Shown piece by piece: positions 1-6,938 of a stretch of 18,510 bases of DNA. Source of the stretch: CAYOHP01 sp964403795 [NCBI: uncultured bacterium] (GTDB taxonomy: Bacteria; Muiribacteriota; UBA6191; CAZXTJ01). Location: contig CAYOHP010000125.1 of the NCBI GenBank assembly GCA_964403795.1, positions 1 through 18,510 on the forward strand, given 5' to 3'. The notes beneath the pieces were generated by a model. The model saw only the letters and a list, made by a program, of their open reading frames with translations, was not told the origin of the DNA and made no database searches. Each line of letters begins with the position of its first letter. Within the stretch, counting starts at the first letter, position 1. The position numbers and the translations under genes were made by a program.

Positions 1-1318
1 CCACCAGCCGGAAGTCGACCGGGACCGGAGCCCGCCCTCCGAGCCGCTCCACCTGACGGTCCTCCAGCACCCGGAGCAGCTTGGCCTGGGCCGCCAGCGG
101 CAGCTCCCCCACCTCGTCGAGGAAGAGGGTCCCGCCGTGGGCCAGCTCGAAGCGTCCCCGGCGCCGCTCGGTCGCCCCGGTGAAGGCTCCCTTCTCGACC
201 CCGAAGAGTTCGCTCTCGAAGAGCTCGGGCGGCAGGGCGGCGCAGTTCACCGCCACCATGGGCTCGTCCCGGCGGGGGCTCCGGGCGTGCAGGGTGCGGG
301 CCAGGACTTCCTTGCCGGTACCGGACTCACCCTGCAGGAGCACCGGGACGTCGGTCCCGGCAGCCCGATCGAGAGCCTGGAGCACGGTCCGCATGACCGC
401 CGAACCGGCCACCGGCCCGCCGCCCTCGGGGCTGCCCCGGACCAGCTCGGCCAGGCGCTCGCCCCGTTCCCGCTCGGCCGCCAGGCGGCGGCCCCGCTCC
501 ACCACCCCGGCCGCGGCCCGGGCGAAGGCCTGGAGCAGCCGCAGGTCCGCCTCCCCGAAGCGACGCCGTTCCATGACGCTGTCGAGCCACAGCACCCCGG
601 GGCTCCCGGCCACCGGCAGGGGCACCGCCAGGATCGAGCGCAACGTCCCGGGAAGGCTCTCGATCCCGGCCGCCAGCTCCGAGAGCCCCAGGCTGTCGAG
701 GAGGAGCGGTCCCGAGGCCGCCCGCTCGGCCACCCGGCGGCTGATCGGATCCCGCTCCCCGAGCGGACTCCCGGGCCGCACCGCCAGCGCCTCGGGCCGG
801 CGTTCCCCGGCCTCTCCCCCCGGCAGGAGCAGGGCCGCCCGGTCGGCCCCGAAGGCCCGGAGCAGGCAGTCGAGCATGGCGCCGAGAAGGGCCTCGGGCG
901 GATCCCCCTCCCCACCGGGCACCAGCAGCGCGGTCAGGGCGGAGAGCAGCTCGCCGGGGTCGAGGTCGGCCCCATCCCCCCCGTCCCCTCCGGGAGCGGG
1001 CCCAGCGCCCACCCCGACCACCTCGAGCTGCAAGGAAGCGCTGGCGATCTCCAGGGTCTCGCCCGGGGACCATCGTCCGCCCTCCACGGCCCGACCCCCG
1101 ACCCGGGTGCCGATCGCCGACCCCAGGTCCTCGAACCGGACGCCGGAGTCGTCGACCACCAGCCGGGCGTGGCGCCGGCTCACCCCCGGTCCCGACAGCA
1201 CCAGATCCGAGGCCTCGTCCCTCCCCAGCTGGTAGGTCCGTCCGGCCTCCAGCACCAGGCACCGGGGTCGGCCCGCGCCGGCAACCACCCTCACCCGGAA
1301 ACCGGCCTCACCCGCCAC
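1..1318 (-). CDS. Sigma-54-dependent transcriptional activator with FHA and GAF domains (3' end outside window)
   Basis: Enhancer-binding protein expected to bind upstream DNA and use ATP hydrolysis to open sigma-54 promoters. About 439 residues are present; the rest of the AAA+ domain and the DNA-binding helix-turn-helix lie beyond base 1. Residues about 8-100 form an FHA domain ([11 protein letters not shown], then [11 protein letters not shown], then [10 protein letters not shown]), which in this family binds phosphothreonine. Residues about 120-285 look like a GAF domain. The AAA+ domain starts near 300, with Walker A GESGTGKE (330-337), the sigma-54-contacting GAFTGA loop (377-382) and Walker B GGTLFLDE (395-402). 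The frame is open to the window edge. GTG 1318 is chosen because GAGG lies 5 nt upstream; GTG 1294 would still keep the FHA domain. It lies 65 bp downstream of the exported-protein gene, on the same strand, so the two probably share the sigma-54 promoter at 2018-2032. The paired phosphorylating enzyme could be the Ser/Thr kinase at 3014-5284 (inference). Confidence 0.93.
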   Translation of the reverse strand, partial: MAGEAGFRVRVVAGAGRPRCLVLEAGRTYQLGRDEASDLVLSGPGVSRRHARLVVDDSGVRFEDLGSAIGTRVGGRAVEGGRWSPGETLEIASASLQLEVVGVGAGPAPGGDGGDGADLDPGELLSALTALLVPGGEGDPPEALLGAMLDCLLRAFGADRAALLLPGGEAGERRPEALAVRPGSPLGERDPISRRVAERAASGPLLLDSLGLSELAAGIESLPGTLRSILAVPLPVAGSPGVLWLDSVMERRRFGEADLRLLQAFARAAAGVVERGRRLAAERERGERLAELVRGSPEGGGPVAGSAVMRTVLQALDRAAGTDVPVLLQGESGTGKEVLARTLHARSPRRDEPMVAVNCAALPPELFESELFGVEKGAFTGATERRRGRFELAHGGTLFLDEVGELPLAAQAKLLRVLEDRQVERLGGRAPVPVDFRLV

Positions 1319-1383
1319 GCCCACCTCGCCCCGGGACGAGCCCGTCCCGGTCGGAGCGTAGCTTCCCGGGGCCGGCGGACTCC

Positions 1384-1956
1384 CTACTCCAACTCGGACT
1401 CGAAGAGGCCGGCCTTCTCGAATTCGGGTCCCGGCCGCATCGAGCCGTCCCAGTAGATCTCCTGCTGGTAGAAGTCGGGGGCCTTGGCAGTGTCCTGGCC
1501 GAACAGGCCACCCTCGGAGCGACCCGAGGTCTCGCCGAAGCTGGCCTCGAAGTCGTCGGAGGAAGGCCGGGAGCTCCGCCTGGTCGGGGTCCGGGAGCCG
1601 CCTCCCCCGGAACGCCCCGGGCGGGTCGGGGTGCGGGTCCAGGTCCCGGGAGCCGGGGCCAGGGGATCGAAGCTGGCAGGGAGGAGATCCGGGTAGGAGT
1701 CCGGAGCGGGAGCCGGGGAAGGCTCGAACCAGGAGCCGACCTCCTGGCGGGCCGAGGCGGCAGCCCCGCCCAGGCCCTGGTAGAGACCCCCGAACCAATC
1801 CGAGATCGACTGCCACCAGCCGCTGCCGGAGCCCTGGGACGCGAAGGGGTCGATCCCCGCCAGGTCGCCGGGACCGAGCCCCGCCCGGACCGGGGCCACC
1901 GCCCCCAGGGCCAGACCCAGGACCATCGCCGCACCCATCCGATTGCGCACCTTCAT
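1384..1956 (-). CDS. Small exported protein of unknown function
   Basis: A 190-residue protein I do not recognise. The N-terminus is a clear Sec signal peptide: basic MKVRNR, a hydrophobic core around residues 8-21, and a likely cut after Ala25 (APVRA/GLG). The mature part has aromatic, Gly-rich segments ([12 protein letters not shown]), a Pro/Ser/Arg-rich low-complexity middle, and an acidic C-terminus ending FESELE. The frame stays open upstream for 131 more codons, but ATG 1956 is preferred because the signal peptide begins there and AAGGA lies just upstream. A strong -24/-12 promoter sits about 60 bp upstream on the same strand. It appears to be the first gene of an operon with the FHA-type sigma-54 activator, which suggests its expression depends on that activator. 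Function unknown. Confidence 0.75.
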   Translation of the reverse strand: MKVRNRMGAAMVLGLALGAVAPVRAGLGPGDLAGIDPFASQGSGSGWWQSISDWFGGLYQGLGGAAASARQEVGSWFEPSPAPAPDSYPDLLPASFDPLAPAPGTWTRTPTRPGRSGGGGSRTPTRRSSRPSSDDFEASFGETSGRSEGGLFGQDTAKAPDFYQQEIYWDGSMRPGPEFEKAGLFESELE

Positions 1957-2017
1957 GAGGAGGTTCCTTGTCGCCGGAGCCGGGCCCCTGGATCGGAGCC
2001 GGACGAGGCAGGTCTTC

Positions 2018-2032
2018 GCAGGCTCCGTGCCA
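2018..2032 (-). promoter_or_regulatory. Sigma-54 (-24/-12) promoter for the 1384-1956 operon
   Basis: On the minus strand the sequence reads TGGCACGGAGCCTGC. The known consensus is TGGCACG-N4-TTGC. The first seven bases match perfectly, the GG and GC dinucleotides have the required 10-nt spacing, and only one T of the -12 element differs. The expected transcription start is near 2006, giving a leader of about 50 nt before ATG 1956. The neighbouring sigma-54 activator gene supports the call. Confidence 0.72.
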
Positions 2033-2063
2033 CCGCCTCCCGACCGCCGGAGCCACTCCCCGA

Positions 2064-2139
2064 GGTCTCCCGGGAGCGGCGCAGGAAGCGGTCTCCGGGA
2101 ATCCCCGGCGATCCACGCCCTCTGCATGGAGATCCCCGG
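2064..2139. promoter_or_regulatory. Possible activator-binding (UAS) repeats between divergent sigma-54 promoters
   Basis: GGTCTCCCGGGA (2064-2075) recurs as GGTCTCCGGGA (2090-2100), 26 bp further on. The first copy contains the perfect palindrome CTCCCGGGAG (2067-2076). CCGGG-N4-CCCGG is at 2095-2108, and ATCCCCGG occurs at 2101-2108 and 2132-2139, 31 bp apart (about three helical turns). The cluster lies 30-110 bp upstream of the minus-strand promoter and 120-195 bp upstream of the plus-strand one, normal distances for sigma-54 enhancers. Such short GC-rich words can arise by chance here, so confidence is low. Confidence 0.3.
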
Positions 2140-2257
2140 AGGAGGCTCGAGGTCTGGGTCCGGGCCAGGCCCCATGAGCTCCCGCCAGCACAGTCCGCGA
2201 TCCCTTCCCGTCGACGCCCTCCCGGCATCCGAGAGCCCGTGACCCTCCGAGGCAGTC

Positions 2258-2273
2258 TGGCATCCGATCTGCT
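2258..2273 (+). promoter_or_regulatory. Sigma-54 (-24/-12) promoter for the 2304-3071 gene
   Basis: The sequence TGGCATCCGATCTGCT keeps TGGCA of the -24 element and TGC plus T of the -12 element, with the obligatory 10 nt between GG and GC. It is weaker than the opposite promoter, departing from consensus at C6, G7 and T12. The expected start is near 2284, about 20 nt before ATG 2304, which leaves room for the ribosome site GGAGG at 2291-2295. Confidence 0.58.
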
Positions 2274-2303
2274 TCCACGGGTCTCCTGCGGGAGGCGAGC
2301 ACC

Positions 2304-3071
2304 ATGGAAGGACCGGAGCGCGAGCAGACGGGACCAGGACGATGGGCACGGGCGGCCCTGGCGGCCCTGGCGTTGGTGGCGGGCCCCGGCTGCGTGCCCG
2401 GGACCACCGGCATGGACGGGATCCTCGACGCCTTGCTCCTGGGCACGCCCCCGTCCCGGGCAGCCGGGACCGTGGCCAGGCCCCCGGGAGGTGCGCGGTC
2501 TCCGGGTGCCTCCCTGGCCCCGGCCGATTCCCCGTCCCCCAGGGGCTCCTGGTCCCCGGCTACTTCGCAGGACCCCGGCCAGGGGGCGGAGCGTCCCGAG
2601 GGCGAGCTCGGGGCGCCGGCGAGCGCGGCGGAACGCACCGTGGACCCCTGGGACCAGTTCCTGGCGGAGTGCCGGGGCGACCCGGAGTGTGCCCGGGCCC
2701 GGATGCAGGAATCCGGAGCCGCCAGCCCGCCCGGGACCTGGGACCCACCCGACCCCGGCACCAGCACCGGCGCTGGGCCGGACCCGACCACCGTCCCCCC
2801 GGCCGAAGGGTCGGACCCTGCGACCACCGGGAGCGGCTGGCACCCTCCCCTGGCCTGGCCCGGCTCCGACCCGTCGGCGGGCGACCCAGGGCGAGCCGGC
2901 GGGGGCCCGGGAGGCCGGGATCCCCTGCCCGGCGAGGTCTCCGGCGGCGAGATCCCGGAGTCCGCCTGGGAGGCGATCGACCCCTTCTCCCGGGAGGAGC
3001 CCGAGGGCTTCGCCTACCGGGTGGGCCCCCCGGACCCGGCCTCCGAAGCCGGCCTCCCCGCCGGGGCCTGA
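2304..3071 (+). CDS. Putative Pro/Gly-rich exported lipoprotein of unknown function
   Basis: A 255-residue protein that I do not recognise. The N-terminus has basic residues (R13, R16), a hydrophobic stretch (about 17-27) and a cysteine at 30, in the context AGPGC. This resembles a signal-peptidase-II lipoprotein signal, although Gly at -3 and Pro at -2 are not a standard lipobox. Most of the mature chain is low-complexity Pro, Gly, Ser and Asp. Less biased islands are [21 protein letters not shown] (two cysteines, possibly a disulfide) and a C-terminal [17 protein letters not shown] segment. The start is supported by GGAGG 8 nt upstream and by the sigma-54-type promoter. Its last 58 bp overlap the end of the Ser/Thr kinase gene on the opposite strand. 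Lipoprotein status is an inference; at minimum it is probably exported. Confidence 0.65.
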   Translation: MEGPEREQTGPGRWARAALAALALVAGPGCVPGTTGMDGILDALLLGTPPSRAAGTVARPPGGARSPGASLAPADSPSPRGSWSPATSQDPGQGAERPEGELGAPASAAERTVDPWDQFLAECRGDPECARARMQESGAASPPGTWDPPDPGTSTGAGPDPTTVPPAEGSDPATTGSGWHPPLAWPGSDPSAGDPGRAGGGPGGRDPLPGEVSGGEIPESAWEAIDPFSREEPEGFAYRVGPPDPASEAGLPAGA

Positions 3072-5284
3072 CCGAGCCCGCCCCCTCGCTCCGTGGTGAC
3101 GGGCGGACTGGGAGCCGCGTTCGTCGAGAGGGCCGCCATGGCCAGCTCGCGGAGGTCGGGATCGAGCTCCCGGAGCTCGGCCTCCCGGGCCTGGAGCAGC
3201 TCCGCCGCCTGCTCCGGGCCCGGGGAGGCGCGAGCCAGGAAGTAGAGCCCGAGCCCGGCCCGCCGCCGCGCCCACCCGCCCGCCCCGGGTCCGGGTCGCC
3301 GGCTGGCCTGCTGGAAGTAGCCCCGGGCCCCCGCCACCGGATCCAGCCCCGGATGCGTCCCCATGCGCCGCCGCACCGTGCCCGAGGCCCGGACCAGCCA
3401 GCCCGAGACCAGGGCGGCAGCCGGGGTGTCGATCGAGGCGCCCAGCAGGAGCTCGGGCTCCAGGGTGCCAAGCGGCCCGAACCAGAGGAGCGAGATCCGG
3501 CCTTCGAGCCCGACCAGCACCAAGGCCATGAGCTCGGCGACCTCGGGCTCCCCGGCCAGGCAGCGGCCGGCAGCCAGCAGCGCCCGCCTCAGCCGCAGGC
3601 TGCCGGGCCAGAGCCAGCGGGCATAGTCGATTCGGGCCGGCGCCCAGGCGGACAGGCCCCGGACCAGTTCCAGGAGCGAAGTCTCGGGCGCCACGGTGGC
3701 CGCATCCCAGACCGGGAGCGAGAGCTCCGCCCGCCCCTCGGGAGTCTGCCGCCGGGCTTCGGCGACCTCCACCTCGCGGATCGCCCCGGCCAGCTCGACG
3801 AGCGCGGTCCGGAACCATCCCCCGACTTCACCCGGGACCTCGAGCCCGGCAAGCCCCGGCTCTTCCAGGAATCCCGGCCTGGGCCCCGGCGGCATGGCCC
3901 GCAGCGAGGCCCAGGCTGCGAAGAAGGGCAGGATGCCTCGTGCCTCGAGCCGGCGGTCGACCCCCGCCAGACGCTCTTCCATGACTCCCTCGAGGCCCTC
4001 GGGAGGCGGCCCGCCGGCCAGTCGCACCAGCCCCGCCCGCAGGCAGCCGAGCCTCCCGAGCTGGATCCGGTAGAGCGCCGGGTCCGGCCCGAGGAGCGCC
4101 CGCTCCGCCCCGGGCGGAGCCTCCTCCGCGAACCCGTGCTCCGCGGGATCGAACCGGACCCTGGCCAGGGCCGCCAGTTCCTCCTCGAGCCGCGCCTCGA
4201 GATCCACAGGGAAGGCGGCCAGCCGCGCCTCGTCCCCTCCGCCCCGGTCGCTCCCAGCCTCGGAACCGGCCCGGGACCGGGCCGGCTCCCGGACCTGGGC
4301 GAGGAGCGCCGCCAGGCCCGCCACGCCGCCGAGCGCCAGCATCCCCCGAAGGCGCGGCCCGACCCGGCCCGGGATCGTCCGCGACTCTCGGGAACCCACG
4401 CTGGGGAGCCCCTCCGGGACCGTCGCCGGCCCGCTGGGGGCGCGGCTCCCGGCCTTCCCCAGGATCTCCCGGATGGCGGCGAGACCTCCGGGACGACGTC
4501 CCGGCTCGGCCCTCAGGGCGGCGGTCAGCAGCTCGGCGAGCGGGCTCCCCGGCTCGACCCGGCGGAAGACCGGGACCGGCAGCACCCGCCGGTCGGCAGC
4601 CGCCAGCAGGTCCGCCATCGAGAACGGATGCCGGCGCTCGACCAGCCAATAGAAGGTCGCTCCCCAGGAGTACCAGTCGGAAGCCGGGGTGGCCGGGAAG
4701 CCGGCCAGCACCTCGGGGGCCATGAAGGCGACCGTGCCCACCACCACCCCGGGCCGGGTCAGCCGGGTGCGGTCCACGACCAGGGCGAGGCCGAAGTCGA
4801 CGATCACGGTGCGCTCGCCTACCGCCATGAGGTTGGCGGGCTTCAGGTCCCGGTGGACCAGGCCGGCCCGGTGCACCTCCTCCAGCCCTTCGGCGACCGC
4901 CAGCATGCGGTCCTCGGATCGGTCCGGAGCGGCCTTCTCGAGGGTCTCCCCGGAGAGCAGTTCCATGGAGAGGAAAGGCCCGAGCCGGGTGGTGCCGACG
5001 TCGAAGATGCGGACGATCGCCAGGTGGTGGACCCGGGAAAGGGCCAGGGCCTCGCGCCCGAAGCGGCGCTCGGCGTCGGGGCCGGGGGCGCCCGAGAGGA
5101 GCTTCAGCGCCACCCGCCGCCCGAGCTCGGTATCCAGGGCCGAGACCACCGTGCCCATGGCCCCCTGCCCGACCGGCTGGAGGTCCCGGTAGCGAGGGGG
5201 CAACAGGTCCGCCAGCTCCGCCAGGCCGGGCCCCTCGGGGCCCGGTCCCTCCGGGGTCCCGGTACCGGAAGGCGCGCCGGTCAC
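3014..5284 (-). CDS. Transmembrane eukaryotic-like Ser/Thr protein kinase
   Basis: A 756-residue protein. After a 30-residue Gly/Pro-rich N-terminus comes a complete Hanks-type kinase domain (about 32-275): G-loop GQGAMGTV (39-46), ATP-anchoring K61 in VALK, catalytic loop HRDLKPAN (144-151), DFG (163-165), and the GTVAFMAPE activation segment end (183-191). All key catalytic residues are present, so it should be active. A juxtamembrane linker (276-313) leads to one hydrophobic segment (about 314-329). The remaining 430 residues, which I do not recognise, are helical, Leu/Ala/Glu-rich and probably outside the cytoplasm. GTG 5284 overlaps the stop of a 17-codon ORF as GTGA; TTG 5308 in the same frame is an alternative, and neither has a clear ribosome site. 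It is the last gene of the operon with the radical SAM and transglutaminase-like genes. It is a candidate kinase for the FHA activator at 1-1318 (inference from proximity). Confidence 0.92.
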   Translation of the reverse strand: MTGAPSGTGTPEGPGPEGPGLAELADLLPPRYRDLQPVGQGAMGTVVSALDTELGRRVALKLLSGAPGPDAERRFGREALALSRVHHLAIVRIFDVGTTRLGPFLSMELLSGETLEKAAPDRSEDRMLAVAEGLEEVHRAGLVHRDLKPANLMAVGERTVIVDFGLALVVDRTRLTRPGVVVGTVAFMAPEVLAGFPATPASDWYSWGATFYWLVERRHPFSMADLLAAADRRVLPVPVFRRVEPGSPLAELLTAALRAEPGRRPGGLAAIREILGKAGSRAPSGPATVPEGLPSVGSRESRTIPGRVGPRLRGMLALGGVAGLAALLAQVREPARSRAGSEAGSDRGGGDEARLAAFPVDLEARLEEELAALARVRFDPAEHGFAEEAPPGAERALLGPDPALYRIQLGRLGCLRAGLVRLAGGPPPEGLEGVMEERLAGVDRRLEARGILPFFAAWASLRAMPPGPRPGFLEEPGLAGLEVPGEVGGWFRTALVELAGAIREVEVAEARRQTPEGRAELSLPVWDAATVAPETSLLELVRGLSAWAPARIDYARWLWPGSLRLRRALLAAGRCLAGEPEVAELMALVLVGLEGRISLLWFGPLGTLEPELLLGASIDTPAAALVSGWLVRASGTVRRRMGTHPGLDPVAGARGYFQQASRRPGPGAGGWARRRAGLGLYFLARASPGPEQAAELLQAREAELRELDPDLRELAMAALSTNAAPSPPVTTERGGGLGQAPAGRPASEAGSGGPTR

Positions 5285-5334
5285 GAGCGGAGGCGTAACC
5301 CGTCGCAAGCGAGCCGCTTGCGGGCGAGCTGCAT
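5281..5334 (-). CDS. Possible 17-codon ORF between transglutaminase-like and kinase genes
   Basis: ATG 5334 opens a 17-residue frame, MQLARKRLACDGLRLRS, that is basic and contains one cysteine. It begins 2 nt after the stop of the transglutaminase-like gene, and its TGA overlaps the kinase's GTG 5284 in the classic GTGA arrangement. This could be a coupling or leader ORF, or, less likely because of its size and basic composition, a modified peptide. No strong ribosome site precedes it. Chance remains quite possible, and the ORF disappears as an independent unit if the kinase really starts at TTG 5308. Confidence 0.22.
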   Translation of the reverse strand: MQLARKRLACDGLRLRS

Positions 5335-5336
5335 GC

Positions 5337-5753
5337 TCACGACAAGACGGTCGTGACCGCGAAGCGGGCCCGCCGGTCCGCCGCCGTCTCGCCTTCCGGG
5401 GCGAGCAGGCAGAAAGCCGTCCCCTGGCACTCCACCCAGGCGTGGCCGCCGGCCGTCGAGGCCCCCACCACCACCTCGGCGGGATGCCCCTGGCGGCGCA
5501 GGCGGGAGGCCAGCAGCACCGCGTAGGCCCGACACCCGGGACGGGTGAAGAGTCGCCCCAACCACGGGGGCATCCAGGGCCCTCCGGGGCCGTGGCGGCG
5601 GCCCGCGGCCAGCTCCCGGGAGATCGCCGCCGGGGTGCACCGGGCGGGACCGGGAGCCACCTCGCCCAGCCAGGCCGCCAGGTGCGGGCCCGGCCCCGAC
5701 CTCGACCACCAGCCCGAGATCCTCTCCACCCACCGTCGCGCCAGGACTCTCAC
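5337..5753 (-). CDS. Small transglutaminase-like protein (lasso peptide B2 / McjB C-terminal type)
   Basis: A 138-residue protein of the compact transglutaminase-like family that includes the leader peptidase of lasso-peptide pathways. The signature runs from residue 72: PGCRAYAVLLASRLRRQGHPAEVVVG, shown here in parts, with catalytic Cys74 followed by an Arg-rich helix, then GGHAWVE with catalytic His104. The third catalytic acid is not obvious. The N-terminal 60 residues are basic and Trp-rich and lack a recognisable RRE (PqqD-like) domain. GTG 5753 overlaps the stop of the radical SAM gene by 4 nt (GTGA), indicating translational coupling. With a SPASM radical SAM enzyme next to it rather than a lasso cyclase, the role is probably cleavage or transfer on a modified peptide, but the substrate is unknown. 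A non-catalytic scaffold is also possible. Confidence 0.82.
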   Translation of the reverse strand: MRVLARRWVERISGWWSRSGPGPHLAAWLGEVAPGPARCTPAAISRELAAGRRHGPGGPWMPPWLGRLFTRPGCRAYAVLLASRLRRQGHPAEVVVGASTAGGHAWVECQGTAFCLLAPEGETAADRRARFAVTTVLS

Positions 5754-6823
5754 AGGGCCTTCCAGAGCGTGAGGTCGAGGCCCTCGGGGTCGACCACCCG
5801 GTCGACCTCCACCCGCGGGCAGAGGGGATCGGGCGCCCAGGGATCGCCGGTCAGGCGGGCTGCCGCGGCCCGGCAGCCTCCCCGGCAGTCGGACACGAGG
5901 TCGCAGGTCCCGCACTCGCCCCCCAGCCGGGTCGGATCCCGAAGCGCCGAGAGCCGGGTGAGCCGCAGCCAGGCACCGCCGAGGCCGCCTTCCCCCAGCA
6001 CCGGGTTCTCGAATCCCATGTAGAAGGTGGCACTGCAACCGGCCAGGTGCCCCCCCTCGTCGATGAGCACGGTGGCGGGGCGCTCCTCGCCCAGGGTGCA
6101 CAGGGCGGGATGGCCCTGGCGGGCGAAGGCCAGCGACCAGCTCTCGAACTGGACCCGGGTCACAGGATGGGAGAAGTCGCGGCAGAAGTCCTCGAGGCGG
6201 GCCAGGGCCTCGGGATCGGGACGCTGGGCCGCGAAGTCGCCGGCGGCGCGGCCCAGCGGGGTCAGCTCCCGGAGGTCGATCCTCGGGACCCCCAGGGCCG
6301 CCAGCGCCTCGATCAGCTCCGGCAGGTCGGCCACGTTGCCGGCCTGGACCGTGGGCCGCACATGGAGATCGAGGCCATGGGCGAGGGCGGTGACGATCCC
6401 CTGGCGGATCCGCTCGAAGCTGCCCGGTCCCATGAGCGGGTCGTTGACCCGGGCCGAGGAGCCGTTCAGGCTGACCTGCACCGAGAGCTTCGGGACGGTG
6501 GCCAGCCAGCGGCAGGTGGCGGCGTCGAGGTGGGTGCCGTTGGTGGTGAGTTCGAGGGCGATCCCGGCGCGGGAGAGGGTCTCGACCAGGCTCGGGGTAT
6601 CGGGAAGGACCAGCGGTTCGCCCCCGGTCAGGTAGACCTTGAGGACCCGGGCGTCGATCAACTCGGTGGCGATCCGGGCCCGGTCCTCGGGCCCCAGCGA
6701 GGGGCGGGCCGGGCGGGGACCGGAGCCGGTCATGCAGAAGCTGCACGTCAGGTTGCAGAGGCCCGAGAGGGTCCAGAAGACGTCCAGGGGGGAGGAGAGG
6801 GGGCGACCGGCGGGTAGGGGCAT
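5750..6823 (-). CDS. Radical SAM enzyme with SPASM domain
   Basis: A 357-residue member of the SPASM subgroup of radical SAM enzymes, which typically modify peptides or make peptide-derived cofactors. The AdoMet-binding cluster is C23-x3-C27-x2-C30 (CNLTCSFC), followed by the GGEP motif (67-70) of the TIM barrel. The C-terminus has the full seven-cysteine SPASM pattern: C242-x15-G-x4-C263, then C304-x2-C307-x5-C313-x3-C317, and C335 in DPLC. This should hold one or two auxiliary Fe-S clusters. The segment CRGGCRAAAARLTGDPWAPDPLC resembles the end of heme-d1/AhbC-type and PqqE-like enzymes. ATG 6823 is chosen because AGGA lies 9 nt upstream; ATG 6853 is in frame but has no ribosome site. It heads the operon continuing into the transglutaminase-like protein and the Ser/Thr kinase. 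The substrate is unknown and no precursor peptide was found. Confidence 0.93.
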   Translation of the reverse strand: MPLPAGRPLSSPLDVFWTLSGLCNLTCSFCMTGSGPRPARPSLGPEDRARIATELIDARVLKVYLTGGEPLVLPDTPSLVETLSRAGIALELTTNGTHLDAATCRWLATVPKLSVQVSLNGSSARVNDPLMGPGSFERIRQGIVTALAHGLDLHVRPTVQAGNVADLPELIEALAALGVPRIDLRELTPLGRAAGDFAAQRPDPEALARLEDFCRDFSHPVTRVQFESWSLAFARQGHPALCTLGEERPATVLIDEGGHLAGCSATFYMGFENPVLGEGGLGGAWLRLTRLSALRDPTRLGGECGTCDLVSDCRGGCRAAAARLTGDPWAPDPLCPRVEVDRVVDPEGLDLTLWKAL

Positions 6824-6885
6824 CGACCCGAATCCTAACGCCTGGAACGTCATCCGGCAGGTCCGGGGAGCGAATCGTGGTGACG

Positions 6886-6914
6886 TTGACCCCCGGGGAC
6901 CGGGTCGGCATCCT
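6886..6914 (+). promoter_or_regulatory. Possible sigma-70-type promoter for the 6939 gene
   Basis: TTGACC (6886-6891), a 17-nt spacer, then CATCCT (6909-6914). The -35 matches five of six consensus bases and the -10 only three of six. It would start transcription near 6921, just upstream of the AGGGA ribosome site of ATG 6939. It lies in the 115-bp gap between the diverging radical SAM and zinc-ribbon genes. Confidence 0.4.
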
Positions 6915-6938
6915 TGCCATGCGGGAACCGAGGGAACC

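Larger units (their letters stand above)
1957..2303. other. Divergent intergenic region with two sigma-54-type promoters
   Basis: A 347-bp non-coding stretch between two diverging genes, both encoding exported proteins. It contains a -24/-12 element for each direction (2018-2032 on the minus strand, 2258-2273 on the plus strand). Between them lie several short GC-rich repeats (2064-2139) that could be shared activator sites. Reading frames run through it on both strands, but they look like GC-driven open frames without signal peptides or recognisable domains. Confidence 0.6.

Noticed and set aside
2239-2303. Extending a gene upstream of ATG 2304 or ATG 1956 into the intergenic region
   Set aside because: The longer frames lose the signal peptides at the N-terminus and would cover the sigma-54 promoters.
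1850-2990. Shared IDPF motif in the two exported proteins (IDPFASQ and IDPFSREE)
   Set aside because: Four identical residues in low-complexity proteins are too few to claim homology.
5309-5336. Looking for a lasso or PQQ-type precursor in this gap and upstream of the SAM gene
   Set aside because: Apart from the 17-codon ORF, no short frame has a ribosome site or a plausible leader-core layout.
2342-5356. A plus-strand open frame of about 1000 codons opposite the kinase
   Set aside because: It is a GC-driven shadow: composition is Gly/Pro/Arg/Glu-rich without domains, while the opposite strand encodes a complete kinase with all catalytic motifs.
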